Assembly (NCBI RefSeq): GCF_001641265.1
Contig: NW_020167547.1
Location: forward strand, 1 to 64,000
Direction: 5' to 3'
DNA length: 64,000 nucleotides
Origin: Pseudogymnoascus destructans
Lineage: Eukaryota > Ascomycota > Leotiomycetes > Thelebolales > Thelebolaceae
Shown: piece after piece, positions 22,970 through 33,300 of the stretch
Position numbering within the stretch: position 1 is the first letter of the stretch
How the letters are laid out: the number at the start of each line of letters is the position of its first letter
The notes under the pieces: model-generated
The model's input: only the letters and a program-made list of their open reading frames with translations
What the model was told of the DNA's origin: nothing
Database searches by the model: none
Made by a program: the position numbers and the translations under genes

Positions 22970-25900
22970 ATGTCGCGCAAGACGACACAAAACCCACCAC
23001 CCGATAATGACGGTCAACCGCTACGAATGACAACTAGGCAAACCGCCACAGCGGGCACGACCGCAGGACCATCCGAAAGCCCCCCGGATCGCATAGCGAA
23101 CCTGGAGAACGAGATGCGGGAGCTCAAGGCGATGGTAGCCAGCCTCGTAGCTAGCCAGACCCGAATACCGTCTACGCCACCACCGGCTGCCGACGCCCCA
23201 GTGCGCACCATTGAGGCCGACGAAGACGAACAGCCTGCACCGACAATGCGAAACACGCCCGGCACCGTTCGACTGCCACCTGTCGACAATGCGCGCTCTC
23301 CTTCAATCCCGGGTCTACCCCGACAGTACACCGTGGACCCTCCGAACCGTTACAAGAAATCCACCATCTCTGAGAAGATTACGCCGCTCAGCGATGGGAT
23401 AGAACATACCTTTATGCAATGGAGCGCGTCCATTCGGGACCGACTTGTAGTCAATGAGGATCACTACCCTACCGACGTCTCGAGAAGAGCGTTGATATGG
23501 GGAACTACGACCGGCCTGGCAAAGAAATATCTGGAACCCCAATACCTATCGGATACGCATGGCTTCCAGAGCGCAGACGAAATGATGGACCTATTAGGAT
23601 CATATTACCTTACGGGTAATGAGACCGAACAGGCCCGGAACGAATTCGACGATATGCAGATGGGCGAAAAGGGTCACTTACACGAAACCTTCCCCGAGTT
23701 CAAAGCCCGCTTCCAAAGTGCGGCGATTACGGAACATATAGAGCACGTACACAAAGTCCTACAGCGCCTTCGTGAGGCAGGGCTACAAGCCGACCTCAAG
23801 AAGTGCGAGTTCAATGTTACCCGAACTAAGTACCTGGGTTACATACTGACCACTTCCGGTGTCGAGGCGGACCCCGACAAGATCGAACCCCTTCGAAACT
23901 GGATTCGACCGACCACCGTTACCGGTGTGAAATCCTATCTAGGCTTCTGTGGGTTCTACCGCCAGTTCATACGCAATTTCGGGAAGATCGCGAAGCCCCT
24001 GACTACCATCACGAGCCCCTCGGAGCCGTTCCTATGGACTGAGGAATGTGAGAACGCCTTTGAAGAATTACGGCGGCAGCTACTAGCGGTGCAGGCACTA
24101 CACCACTTCAACCCCGAATTGCCTACGAAGCTAGAGACCGACTCTTCAGACGGAGTCGTCGCCGGCGTGCTATCACAAGAGCACCCGGACCAGCTCTGGT
24201 ACCCAGTGAGCTTCTACAGCCACGTCCTTACCGGCCATGAGATCAACTGGGAAATCCATGACAAAGAACTCTTCGCCATCGTGAAAGCGTTCGCGAAATG
24301 GAGACCTGAGTTGGCCTCTGTTACGCAGCGAGTCGAGGTGTATACGGACCACCGCTCGCTCGAATACTTCATGACGACGAAGGTTCTCACCGCGAAGCAG
24401 GTGCGATGGATGGAACTACTATCCGACTTCAACTTCCACATTACGTATACGGCAGGTAAGAATAACCTGAAGGCTGATATTCTGAGCCGAAGAGACCAAG
24501 ACCTCGTAATGCAACAGAAAGTCAAGTTGGATAGTCGTGCGAGGGTGTTGCTTGGCCCTGCCCGCCTACACCCCCGTATCAGTGCCGAGTTGGCCGACAG
24601 TTATGTAGCATCGATCAATGCCATCGACCCCCCAAAGGCGCAGATGCCCTTCGATCTGATCGAGGCACTATGCGTAGACAACCGGAAGTCGTTCGCCGAG
24701 ACACGCGCGAAACAACCCTTACCGGATGGGTACGCCCTAGCCGACCAACTCCTCCTGTACAAAGACCGCCTATGTGTGAACCGCCACACCGAGCTGTGTA
24801 CGAAACTCATCCGAGAGGCGCATGACCAGGTGTCGACGGCGCACCCCAGCGGCCGGAAGACCTACCAGTTGCTTGCCCAGAAGTATCGCTGGGTCGGTAT
24901 GGAAGCGGACTGCATACGGTATGTGCGTAACTGCGCGACATGCCGCCTTTCGCACACCAATGTCACAAAGCAACAGGGCTTTCTACACCCCCTACCGGTA
25001 CCCGACTACCCTATGCAACACCTTACGATGGACTTCAAGGAGTTCCCAAGGGACAAGCACGGGTACGACAGCATCCTAGTGTTTATGGACCGCCTCGGGA
25101 AGAGTTCGGTGACCATACCGTGTTATAAGACTACAGATGCACGACAAATGGCGCAGCTGTTCATCGAATGGATATATCGATTCGGGCACACCCCGGTATC
25201 GATCGTCAGTGACCGCGGACCCCAATTCGTGTCATCCTTCTGGCACGAGTTCTGCCGGATCATCGGCGTCAAGATCAAGCTGTCGACAGCCTATCACAAG
25301 CAGACCGACGGGCAGACGGAAATCATGAATCGGTATATCGATCAGAGACTGAGGCCCTTCGTATCACATTACCAGGATAACTGGAGCGAGCTCATTCCCA
25401 TCATGGATCGGGTGCAAATGACCCTTCCCCATGCCTCGATCGGAATGACCCCCTACCGACTCAAGTACGGAACTGATCCGCGCACCAGTTGGGACTGGGA
25501 AACCCCGAAAGCCACGACCCCTAGGGAAGTCATGAACCAGAAGGAAGCCAAAGCAGTAGCAAACCGCATGCACTCCGCATGGATTTACGCAAAGGAGAAC
25601 ATGGCCAAAGCACAAGAGGATATGTCTAAATACGCGAATCGACGCCGACGAGCCATTGACTGGGACGTAGGAGACAAGGTTTACCTATCGACCAAGAATC
25701 TGAAAAATCACCGCCCTAGCCGTAAGCTGGGGCAACAATGGGTCGGACCCTATACGGTACTGGAACAAATCAGACACGCCTTCCGACTAGACCTACCGAA
25801 GGGTTCCCAAATACACGATGTCTTCTCTCCAGACGTACTCATCAAGGCTCCGAATAACCCACTGCCCGGTCAAGCAGCGCCTGAGCCAAGCAGCGAAGTC

Positions 25901-26218
25901 GTAGACGGCCTAGAGGAGTGGGAGGTCGAAAAGATCCTCGCCGTAAGGATCCGGCGAAAACAACTTCAATACCAGGTATCCTGGGTCGGATACGATCCGG
26001 ACCCGGAATGGTACCCCGCCTCAAACTTTAAGAACTCCCCCTACAAAATCCGGGAGTTCCACGCGGAGTACCCAAACCTGCCAGGACCACCGCAGGACCT
26101 ACCCGGCTGGATCACGGAATGGGAGACAGGCAAACCAAGCTACGATCACGAGAGGCACGGCAAAGCAGAGGAAAACAGCGTCGTTGCTACCTACGACACT
26201 AAACTAAACACCCTCTAA
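22970..26218 (+). CDS. gag-pol polyprotein of element B with in-frame deletion (RT C-part, RNase H, integrase, chromodomain)
   Basis: ATG 22970 (MSRKTTQNPPPDNDGQ) is the start shared with the other copy; 1082 residues. About 253 gag residues (to FKARFQSAAIT) are joined near 23730 directly to the connection part of RT (EHIEHVHKVLQRLREAGLQ). The gag C-terminus with zinc knuckle, the protease and the RT palm including its catalytic Asp pair are absent, yet the frame is kept. RNase H (LETDSSDGVVAGVL), the integrase HHCC region (CATCRLSHTN), the DDE residues (TMDFKEF, IVSDRGPQF, QTDGQTEIMNRY) and a C-terminal chromodomain (EWEVEKILAVRIRR, YQVSWVGYDPDPEWYPA) are intact. It cannot copy itself alone; near-identical LTRs suggest mobilisation in trans or deletion after insertion. 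Confidence 0.9.
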   Translation: MSRKTTQNPPPDNDGQPLRMTTRQTATAGTTAGPSESPPDRIANLENEMRELKAMVASLVASQTRIPSTPPPAADAPVRTIEADEDEQPAPTMRNTPGTVRLPPVDNARSPSIPGLPRQYTVDPPNRYKKSTISEKITPLSDGIEHTFMQWSASIRDRLVVNEDHYPTDVSRRALIWGTTTGLAKKYLEPQYLSDTHGFQSADEMMDLLGSYYLTGNETEQARNEFDDMQMGEKGHLHETFPEFKARFQSAAITEHIEHVHKVLQRLREAGLQADLKKCEFNVTRTKYLGYILTTSGVEADPDKIEPLRNWIRPTTVTGVKSYLGFCGFYRQFIRNFGKIAKPLTTITSPSEPFLWTEECENAFEELRRQLLAVQALHHFNPELPTKLETDSSDGVVAGVLSQEHPDQLWYPVSFYSHVLTGHEINWEIHDKELFAIVKAFAKWRPELASVTQRVEVYTDHRSLEYFMTTKVLTAKQVRWMELLSDFNFHITYTAGKNNLKADILSRRDQDLVMQQKVKLDSRARVLLGPARLHPRISAELADSYVASINAIDPPKAQMPFDLIEALCVDNRKSFAETRAKQPLPDGYALADQLLLYKDRLCVNRHTELCTKLIREAHDQVSTAHPSGRKTYQLLAQKYRWVGMEADCIRYVRNCATCRLSHTNVTKQQGFLHPLPVPDYPMQHLTMDFKEFPRDKHGYDSILVFMDRLGKSSVTIPCYKTTDARQMAQLFIEWIYRFGHTPVSIVSDRGPQFVSSFWHEFCRIIGVKIKLSTAYHKQTDGQTEIMNRYIDQRLRPFVSHYQDNWSELIPIMDRVQMTLPHASIGMTPYRLKYGTDPRTSWDWETPKATTPREVMNQKEAKAVANRMHSAWIYAKENMAKAQEDMSKYANRRRRAIDWDVGDKVYLSTKNLKNHRPSRKLGQQWVGPYTVLEQIRHAFRLDLPKGSQIHDVFSPDVLIKAPNNPLPGQAAPEPSSEVVDGLEEWEVEKILAVRIRRKQLQYQVSWVGYDPDPEWYPASNFKNSPYKIREFHAEYPNLPGPPQDLPGWITEWETGKPSYDHERHGKAEENSVVATYDTKLNTL

Positions 26219-26373
26219 GCCAGGGCACCCTCAGAGCCGTAGCCCTTGCGGAAGCCACCCTTCCCAAACGTCTCACCGGCGTCGCAACAAGCGGCTACCA
26301 CCATGAGAGACGAAGGGTCGAAGTGACCCCACGCGAAAGACCACGCCCGAGTTCCCTCCGGCACAGGGCCCGT

Positions 26374-27365
26374 TCACCCAATCGGGTTCTCCCCATTCCC
26401 CTCCTCCTCCTCCCCCCTCTTCCTCTTCCCGCCATTGCGGGGAGCCACCGCAACAGCCCCGGCCAACTTCCCCACCGCCTTCTCCACCTTCGCGACCGCA
26501 GTCGCCACGAAGCTCACCTCCTTCCCCACCTTGTCGGTGGTTTTATCCACCGTCCCCAGCAAGGAGACGGCGTGGGCCTGCCCCGCGAGGAGCTTCCCCG
26601 TATCCTCCTTCAACCCCTCCACCGCGGCGGCGAGGTCCTACCTAGGAGTCAGACCCAGAACAAGAACAACAGAAAGGGGAAAACTTACCTTGATGGCAGC
26701 GAGGGTGGCCAGCCCCTGAATGTACTGCGCCCCCTCAAAGGGGGAGCGCAGGGCCGGCATGGCGGCGCTGGAGAGGTCGGCCATGCGCGCGACCTCCTTG
26801 TAGGTCTTGAGGGTGGTGGCCAGGACGGGAGGGGTGGCCGCTTCGGCGGCGACGATGGCGGCATATTCCTCCTCGAGGAACCAGAGAATCTATCCCCCAG
26901 AAAGTCAGCACAGGAAACCAACCACCAGACCGAACAGCACCCGAGAACTCACCGGCACACATGGTGCCTTCTGCTTCACGCAGTAGGCGCACTTGGAGCT
27001 TTTCTCGCTCCAAACGCACTCGTGCTCCATGGGAGCATCGTCGGGTGTCCCAATACGGCGCACGCATCTCATACAGAGGACGCGGTACGCAGCCGGGAGG
27101 GCCCCGGGGGGCAGCAGGACGGGCATCTTCGCGAAAAGGTTTCCTACAAAACCGTCAGCCCCAAGCCCAGAAGTTATCACCTACGCGTCGGCGCGCAATC
27201 ATCACCTACTTGGTCGTCTGGTTTGTTTTGTTTCCTATGAAACAATCAGATTAGTATACAGTATACGAACAAGAGGGGCTACTTACTGGATTCGGGAGGT
27301 GGGTTCGTAGGCGGTGTTGTTGTAAAAAGAAGCCTTCGAATCCTGGGTGGAATCGGTTGCTCCAT
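26374..27365 (-). CDS. Antisense passenger gene of element B: Zn2Cys6-like protein, spliced
   Basis: On the strand opposite gag-pol, a model from ATG 27365 has exons 27365-27287, 27143-26953, 26889-26689 and 26637-26374, giving 244 residues. Donors are GTAAGT, GTGAGT and GTAAGT and all acceptors are TAG. The first intron is uncertain: 143 bp in this model, but a nearer acceptor with a good branch site exists, and translation could begin at the Met of KMPVLLPP. Residues ~45-90 hold CMRCVRR, HECVW, KCAYC and APC, a C-x2-C-x15-C-x8-C-x2-C-x6-C pattern like a stretched Zn(II)2Cys6 cluster. A long helical, Ala/Val/Lys-rich region ends with NGGKRKRGEEEEGNG. The stop is 155 bp from the polyprotein stop. 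Function unknown; possibly a DNA-binding regulator of the element. Confidence 0.7.
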
Positions 27366-27655
27366 AACAACCGCTTAGAACAATGAATTTCTGAGGAGTA
27401 GTAGCGCGCGCACAGTAACTAAGAAACTCGCGACGCGCAACACCACAACTGGATACTATACGGTGCCAACTCGGACCTCAACAATCCGCTTTTATTAGGA
27501 ACAAAGCACGCTCCGCGATCCATCCCACGGACGCATTCAGCACCACGATCTTCGAACAAAGACTACCTAGACCATACCGACACTCGGCTACCATTCGGTC
27601 GGCACACGGAGCCACGCGATTTGAGGACAAAGCACTCTCTCAAGGGGGGGGGTAA

Positions 27656-27968
27656 TGTAAGGATACCTCCTTACACGGGGTACCCTCGGACCCGTAAGAC
27701 AACGCGGAATAGGCGACATAGTAGTATAGCAGCATAGATGTTCTAGGGTCGGGGTCGATTCGGGCGGCAGACGGGAGTGGATCTACCGGTACGCTAAGGC
27801 CTAGCCGAGTCGGACCCCATTTAGGTACATAAGGGGTAGGAAGCTATAAGCTCCCCTTTCATCTTTTTTGTATCCTTCGTAGTAGACCTATAGGATAGAA
27901 TACAGCATCACCTCCGACTCGCACTCCCATATGCACCTACGGAGAGCCGTATTCCCTGTGTCCTTACA
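27656..27968 (+). repeat. 3' LTR of element B (313 bp)
   Basis: Differs from the 5' LTR at one visible position. It is followed at once by the AGACC duplication and then the rest of element A's 5' LTR. Confidence 0.92.
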
Positions 27969-27973
27969 AGACC

Positions 27974-28384
27974 GGCCCTGGTACCTGGAGGGGCAGCGGG
28001 GAATAGTAGTTCCGAAAGTATCACGTGACGGACTCGCAGGATGATGAGAAGAGTCCTAAGAGTCCAGGACTCCGAGGACTCGAGTGAGTTCCCAGGAGTC
28101 CACTAGGCACGTGATGGACTCGCAGGATGATGAGAAGAATCCTAAGAGTCCAGGACTCCGAGAACTCGAGTGAGTTCCCAGGAGTCCACTAGGCACGACG
28201 CCACTATATAAGTAGATAGTATTTCCTTAGATAGGAGCTTCGTGCTCAACTCAATACAGTATTTGTTATATACTAGTAACGTGTTACTTGAAGCCTTTGT
28301 GTCTGATCCCCTGCCTCCTCTGATAAGTAAACCTTTACGCAAGAGAACCTCTGTGTCTTCTATTGTTTAGAAGTCAGCGTTACA
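27974..28384 (+). repeat. 5' LTR of element A, right part
   Basis: Continues the 64 bases at 22233-22296. It contains the tandem GGACTC/GAGTCC-rich segment, a TATA box (TATATAAG, 28205-28212) shared with all LTR-A and LTR-B copies, and the end AGCGTTACA. Confidence 0.88.
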
Positions 28385-28430
28385 CTTTGAGCACCACTTC
28401 TACGAGGCACTGGCTCATACACAAAGCAAC

Positions 28431-30368
28431 ATGTCTGTCGTCAGTTCGAAGGGGAAAACCCCCACCACGCCAACTTCGTCTCAGAGGTCTAAGCCTGAGA
28501 ATGAAGAGATGCCCGACGCACCCACCGTCAACGAACTCAAGGAAACTCTACGCGTCAAGTTGCCCGACACTTACTCCGGCAACCGAAAGGAACTTGAGGT
28601 GTTTTTGCTACAGGTCGAACTGTACCAGCACTTCAATGACGAGAAGTTTCCCACCCAGGAGAGCTATGCCCTGTGGACTGCGTCCTACCTTAGGGGGGAA
28701 GCCCTGCGATGGATCGAACCATTCCTCAAGGATTATTTCAAATATGAGAGTACCAATGGAAGCATGGCAACTATGCAGACTATGTTTGGCAGCTGGAAAG
28801 GATTCTGTAAGGAAATCCGACGCATGTTCGGAGACATCAATGAGATTAAGACCGCGGAAGACCATCTGTTTGCACTTAAGCAGACTGGCAGTGCCCTCAC
28901 GTACTCCACAGAATTCCAGAGATACGGCAATCAGACAGGATGGGACGCCAGTGCACTCATCAGCCACTACCGACGTGGGCTGAAGAGCCATATACATATG
29001 GAACTTGCCCGTTTGGAACAACAACCAACGGACATGGTAGCGCTAATCGAACATACGGTCCGAATCGACAATCGACTATACGAATTCCAGAAGGAACGTC
29101 GGACCTATGACAAGCCCAAGAAAAGTTACCCCTACCGGGGAAACGAGGGCAGACGACGGGATCAACACCCGCGAGACAACCGTTGGTCGGACCCAATGGA
29201 ACTCGATGCCACGTTCAAACCTGGACGACCCCGTGACCCTAAGAAAGACAGACAATTCAAGGAACGACTCTGTTTTAACTGCGACAAGCCAGGCCATATG
29301 GCCCGAGACTGCAGACAGCCAAAGAAAGGGAACGGCGGACGCAAAGTCGGCAAAAAACTCAATGCCACCTGGACAGGACAGTTGAACGCAACGTTTGTGA
29401 GCAAACAGGACTGGGGAATAAACGGCGAAAGCACCCCAGAAGACGAGAGCTCAGATGAAGGGTCGGAGGCGGAATCGTTCACCGTCTCGGAACAGGAGAC
29501 CTTCGACGAACTCGCACCTATGAAACCAATGAGTCCACGGTGTAAGGGCGTAGTAAGACGCATGGCAAAACACGCCCACGCGAAGATTAGGGCCGAACGA
29601 GACAAGCCCAGCGGCCAGAGGAGAATCCCCACGCTTAAGGGCATCTACGGGAACCTGTTACAGGGACTTCCGTTAGAGTGCAAGGTGGACGACTGCAAGG
29701 ATGACCTCTGGAGATACTACGACCAACTAACGAATACCCGCAGGCTGCTTGGCACGTCCCCAGACGTAGCTAAGTTGGAAGCCCAAGAAGCGGAAGAACT
29801 GGAGAAGGATGTCGAGCATATGGCTAAACTGAAGAATATGAAAAGCGTCGAACTTTACTACCAGGACCGCAGGAGAGCCCTGGAGAAGTACGACGAGAAA
29901 GCCAGAGGTATGCTGCGACGGGAAAATGCGAGACCCACTCCACGCATCGAAAGGAGAGCCATGGAGCAACTAGACACGTTCTCCATGCCTCCGAGGGAAG
30001 ATAGTGCATGGGTGAGAGGACAGCGGGAACTATCAACGACAGACGCAACAGAGACTGATCATCCCTGGCACGCGTATGTCTACTGGGAGTATTGCAGCGA
30101 AGATGACTGCAAGCTCCACTGGAAAAAGAAACACCAGAATCAGTTGTTTCCCCGATCCTCGCCCAGGATACACTTCAGAGACGCAGAGCAAGTTCACGCC
30201 CTCAGGCGAAGCCAGTCTGAAGGGGACTTGCCTATCAAAAGTGAACAGGTATACGAGAAATACCCACATCTGCTAGACGAAGCAGAAGAGCGAGGGAAAC
30301 GATCTCCCCAAGGACCACCATTGGAAGCGGATGAATACTATCCTTCCTCGGACGAGTCAAAAAACTAG
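28431..30368 (+). CDS. gag of element A
   Basis: ATG 28431; 645 residues, TAG at 30366. The capsid-like region is recognisable (KLPDTYSGNRKELEVFLLQV, ALWTASYLRGEALRWIEPF, RMFGDINEIKTAEDHLFAL). A basic stretch and one CCHC zinc knuckle follow (CFNCDKPGHMARDC, about residues 282-295). The remaining ~350 residues are an acidic and coiled tail of unknown role, longer than in most Ty3 gag proteins. The last sense codons form a -1 slippery heptamer directly before the stop, feeding pol. Confidence 0.9.
   Translation: MSVVSSKGKTPTTPTSSQRSKPENEEMPDAPTVNELKETLRVKLPDTYSGNRKELEVFLLQVELYQHFNDEKFPTQESYALWTASYLRGEALRWIEPFLKDYFKYESTNGSMATMQTMFGSWKGFCKEIRRMFGDINEIKTAEDHLFALKQTGSALTYSTEFQRYGNQTGWDASALISHYRRGLKSHIHMELARLEQQPTDMVALIEHTVRIDNRLYEFQKERRTYDKPKKSYPYRGNEGRRRDQHPRDNRWSDPMELDATFKPGRPRDPKKDRQFKERLCFNCDKPGHMARDCRQPKKGNGGRKVGKKLNATWTGQLNATFVSKQDWGINGESTPEDESSDEGSEAESFTVSEQETFDELAPMKPMSPRCKGVVRRMAKHAHAKIRAERDKPSGQRRIPTLKGIYGNLLQGLPLECKVDDCKDDLWRYYDQLTNTRRLLGTSPDVAKLEAQEAEELEKDVEHMAKLKNMKSVELYYQDRRRALEKYDEKARGMLRRENARPTPRIERRAMEQLDTFSMPPREDSAWVRGQRELSTTDATETDHPWHAYVYWEYCSEDDCKLHWKKKHQNQLFPRSSPRIHFRDAEQVHALRRSQSEGDLPIKSEQVYEKYPHLLDEAEERGKRSPQGPPLEADEYYPSSDESKN
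30359..30365 (+). promoter_or_regulatory. -1 ribosomal frameshift site A-AAA-AAC at gag/pol junction
   Basis: In the gag frame the sequence is TCA AAA AAC TAG, a canonical X-XXY-YYZ heptamer followed at once by the stop. A -1 slip enters the pol frame (next codon CTA at 30365), which is open with no stop through the pol ATG at 30446 to 33700. A 6 bp inverted pair TAGGCC/GGCCTA lies about 16 bases downstream and could form a stimulatory hairpin. Confidence 0.8.
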
Positions 30369-33300
30369 GAGTCCTCGACGGTAGGCCACCGGCGAGCGAC
30401 ACGAAGAGGCCTAGTACAGACCAGCTATGCGCCACGACGGGCAGCATGCAACTATATGTGGTCGCTAAGATACAACAGCAACACCTCCGAGCAATGATTG
30501 ACTCAGGAGCGACGGGCAACTTTATGACAAAGAAAGTAGCAGACATGCAAGGTTTCAAGACGCAATTGAAAACCGAACCATACCCGTTAATGGTCGTAGA
30601 TGGAGAGCCCATCTCGACTAATGAAGGAATGGTGACCCACGAAACGGTCCCATTGGAAATGGTCATGCTACACGGGCACAAGGAAACGATTCAGTTTGAC
30701 ATCGTGCACATGGACAACCATGCGTGCATCCTTGGTGTGCCATGGCTCAAGAAACACAACCCCCAGATCGACTGGTGGAACGAGAAAGTTGTGATGAGCC
30801 AGTGCGCGTGTGAACAACGGACGGACACGCGACAACGGGAGAAACCCTCCCAGGGCCGGAAGGAGTTATGTGCAACCTCCGTGCTCGATGACCTAGCCCA
30901 GGCATCCTCACCGACGAGTATACCGGTGGAGTACAAGGAATACGAGCAATTATTCCAGGAAGGCCCTAAGAACGAGGCGCTTCCTAAGCACCAACCATGG
31001 GATCACGAGATACCCCTAGAGAAAGACAAGAGTCCACCGTTTGGACCAATATATCAGCTATCAGAAAAAGAGCTAAAGGTACTCAAGGAGTACATTGATG
31101 ATAACCTAGCAAAAGGATTCATCAAACCATCCACATCACCCGCAGGAAGTCCGGTGCTTTTCGTACCAAAGAAAGACGGCTCCCTACGGTTATGTGTGGA
31201 CTATCGAGCGTTGAACAACATCACAATCAAGGACAGGTATGCCCTGCCATTAATCAACGAACTACACGATAGATTTCAAGGAGCAAAGATCTTCAGTAAG
31301 CTAGATCTGCGAGGAGCATACAACCTGATCCGAATCAAGGCTGGGGAAGAGTGGAAAACAGCATTCCGCACCCGCTATGGCCTATTCGAGTATCAAGTCA
31401 TGCCCTTTGGGCTAACAAACGCACCCGCATCCATGCAACGACTGATGAATGATGCTTTGCACGAATACTTAGACATCTTTACCATTGTCTACTTAGACGA
31501 TGTCCTGGTGTATTCAGCAACCAAGGAGGAGCATGTCAAGCATGTCAAACTCGTCCTGAAGAAACTAAAGGAGTACAGCTTACTCCTCAAACCAGAGAAG
31601 TGCGAGTTCCATAAAAACCAAGTCGAATTCTTGGGTTACATTATCGGAACGCACGGCATCAAGATGGACCAAGCAAAAGTAACGGCAGTGTTGGAATGGC
31701 CAACACCGACCACGGTCAAGGAAGTGCAAGCCTTCCTAGGCTTCGCCAACTTCTACCGAAGATTCATCTCGGGATATTCCAAGGTAGCTCAACCACTCAC
31801 GGAGCTTACCAGAAAGGATCTCGAATTCAAATGGACGGACAAGGCAGAGGCTGCTTTCCAGGAACTTAAGACGAAGTTCACGGAAGCACCTATCCTTGCT
31901 ACATTTGACCCTGCAAAGAAGATCATCCTCGAAACGGACTCTTCTGACTTCGCAATTGGAGCATGTCTGAATCAACCAGACGAGAACGGTAAGTTCAAAC
32001 CAATCGCGTACTACTCTAGGAAACTGTCACCCGCGGAACTCAATTACGACATCCACGACAAGGAGCTACTGGCTATTGTCGTTGCCTTTGAGCAGTGGCG
32101 AGTATATCTTGAGGGATCCACCTACCATGTGCAGGTATGGACGGATCACAAGAACCTCATATATTTCACCACGACCAAGGTTTTAAACCGCAGACAAGTC
32201 CGCTGGGCAGAAACCCTCGCAGCCTACAACTTCACGATAACCTATCGCAAGGGCTCCGAGAATGCAAGAGCAGATGCTCTCAGCAGACGGACCGACTACG
32301 CCAGCCCAAAGGAAGAAAGACCTAGAGCAATTCTGAAGAAAACAGATGCAGGAATACAGTACAACGAGTTACTAGCGACGATCTCAGTCATCGAAGATAC
32401 AGAACTCGAGGAAAGACTCAAGAAAGCTTACGCAACAGACAAATGCGCCAAGCGAGTCTTGTCCAAAGTCGAAGGCGACTTCACCATCGACGAACAAAGA
32501 TTGATTCGATACAAAGGGTTAGTGTATGTCCCAAGTCAAATGAGACGCCCGCTGGTGCAAGAACAACACTCGTTACCAGCACACGGTCATCAGGGAGTAA
32601 CACGAACCTTCGAACGAATCACCCGACACTACTACTTCCCAGGTATGAGGAAGCAGGTAGAGACAGTGGTAAGAGAGTGCGACATTTGCAGCAAGTCAAA
32701 ATCCAATAGGCATCTGCCATACGGACAACTCAAGTCGACACCAGTACCAAAAGGAGCGTGGAAATCAATAGCTTTGGACTTCATCGTCAAGCTTCCACCC
32801 TCCAAGGACCCGTTAACAGGAATAGAATACGACTCTATCCTCGTCATCACGGAAAGACTCACGAAATATGGGAAGTTTATACCATATCTAGAAGCTAGCG
32901 ACGCCGAGGCGCTCGCATATACCTTTATTCAAGTCATATTAGCCGATCATGGGATGCCAGAAGAAATCATCTCAGATAGAGACAAGCTCTTTACTTCGAA
33001 ATTCTGGAAATCATTGATGGCGCTACTGGGAACAAATCATAAGCTATCAACAGCTTTTCATCCCCAGACAGACGGCCAAACAGAAAGATTAAATCAGACC
33101 CTTGAACAGTACCTGCGAAGCTATGTCAATCATCAACAGGATAACTGGGTTCAGATCTTACCCATCGCACAGTTTGCATATAACAGCGCGATGACAGAAG
33201 CAACGAAAGTCTCACCGTTCTTTGCCAATTATGGCTACCAGCCAGAAGCATATAGGCAACCAAGACCGGATGAATCACGAGCTGAACAAGCCCTGATCGT

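Larger units (their letters stand above)
22297..27968 (+). mobile_element. Ty3 chromovirus of self-primed type (element B), internally deleted, recent
   Basis: LTRs 22297-22609 and 27656-27968 are both 313 bp and I see only one difference between them, so the insertion is young. Target duplication AGACC (22292-22296 and 27969-27973) lies inside the 5' LTR of element A. A G-run polypurine tract precedes the 3' LTR (about 27643-27652). It contains one gag-pol frame with a large in-frame deletion and a spliced antisense gene. Confidence 0.95.

Noticed and set aside
28385..28430. tRNA-type primer-binding site after the element A 5' LTR
   Set aside because: No convincing match to a tRNA 3' end could be recalled; a search against tRNA sequences would be needed.
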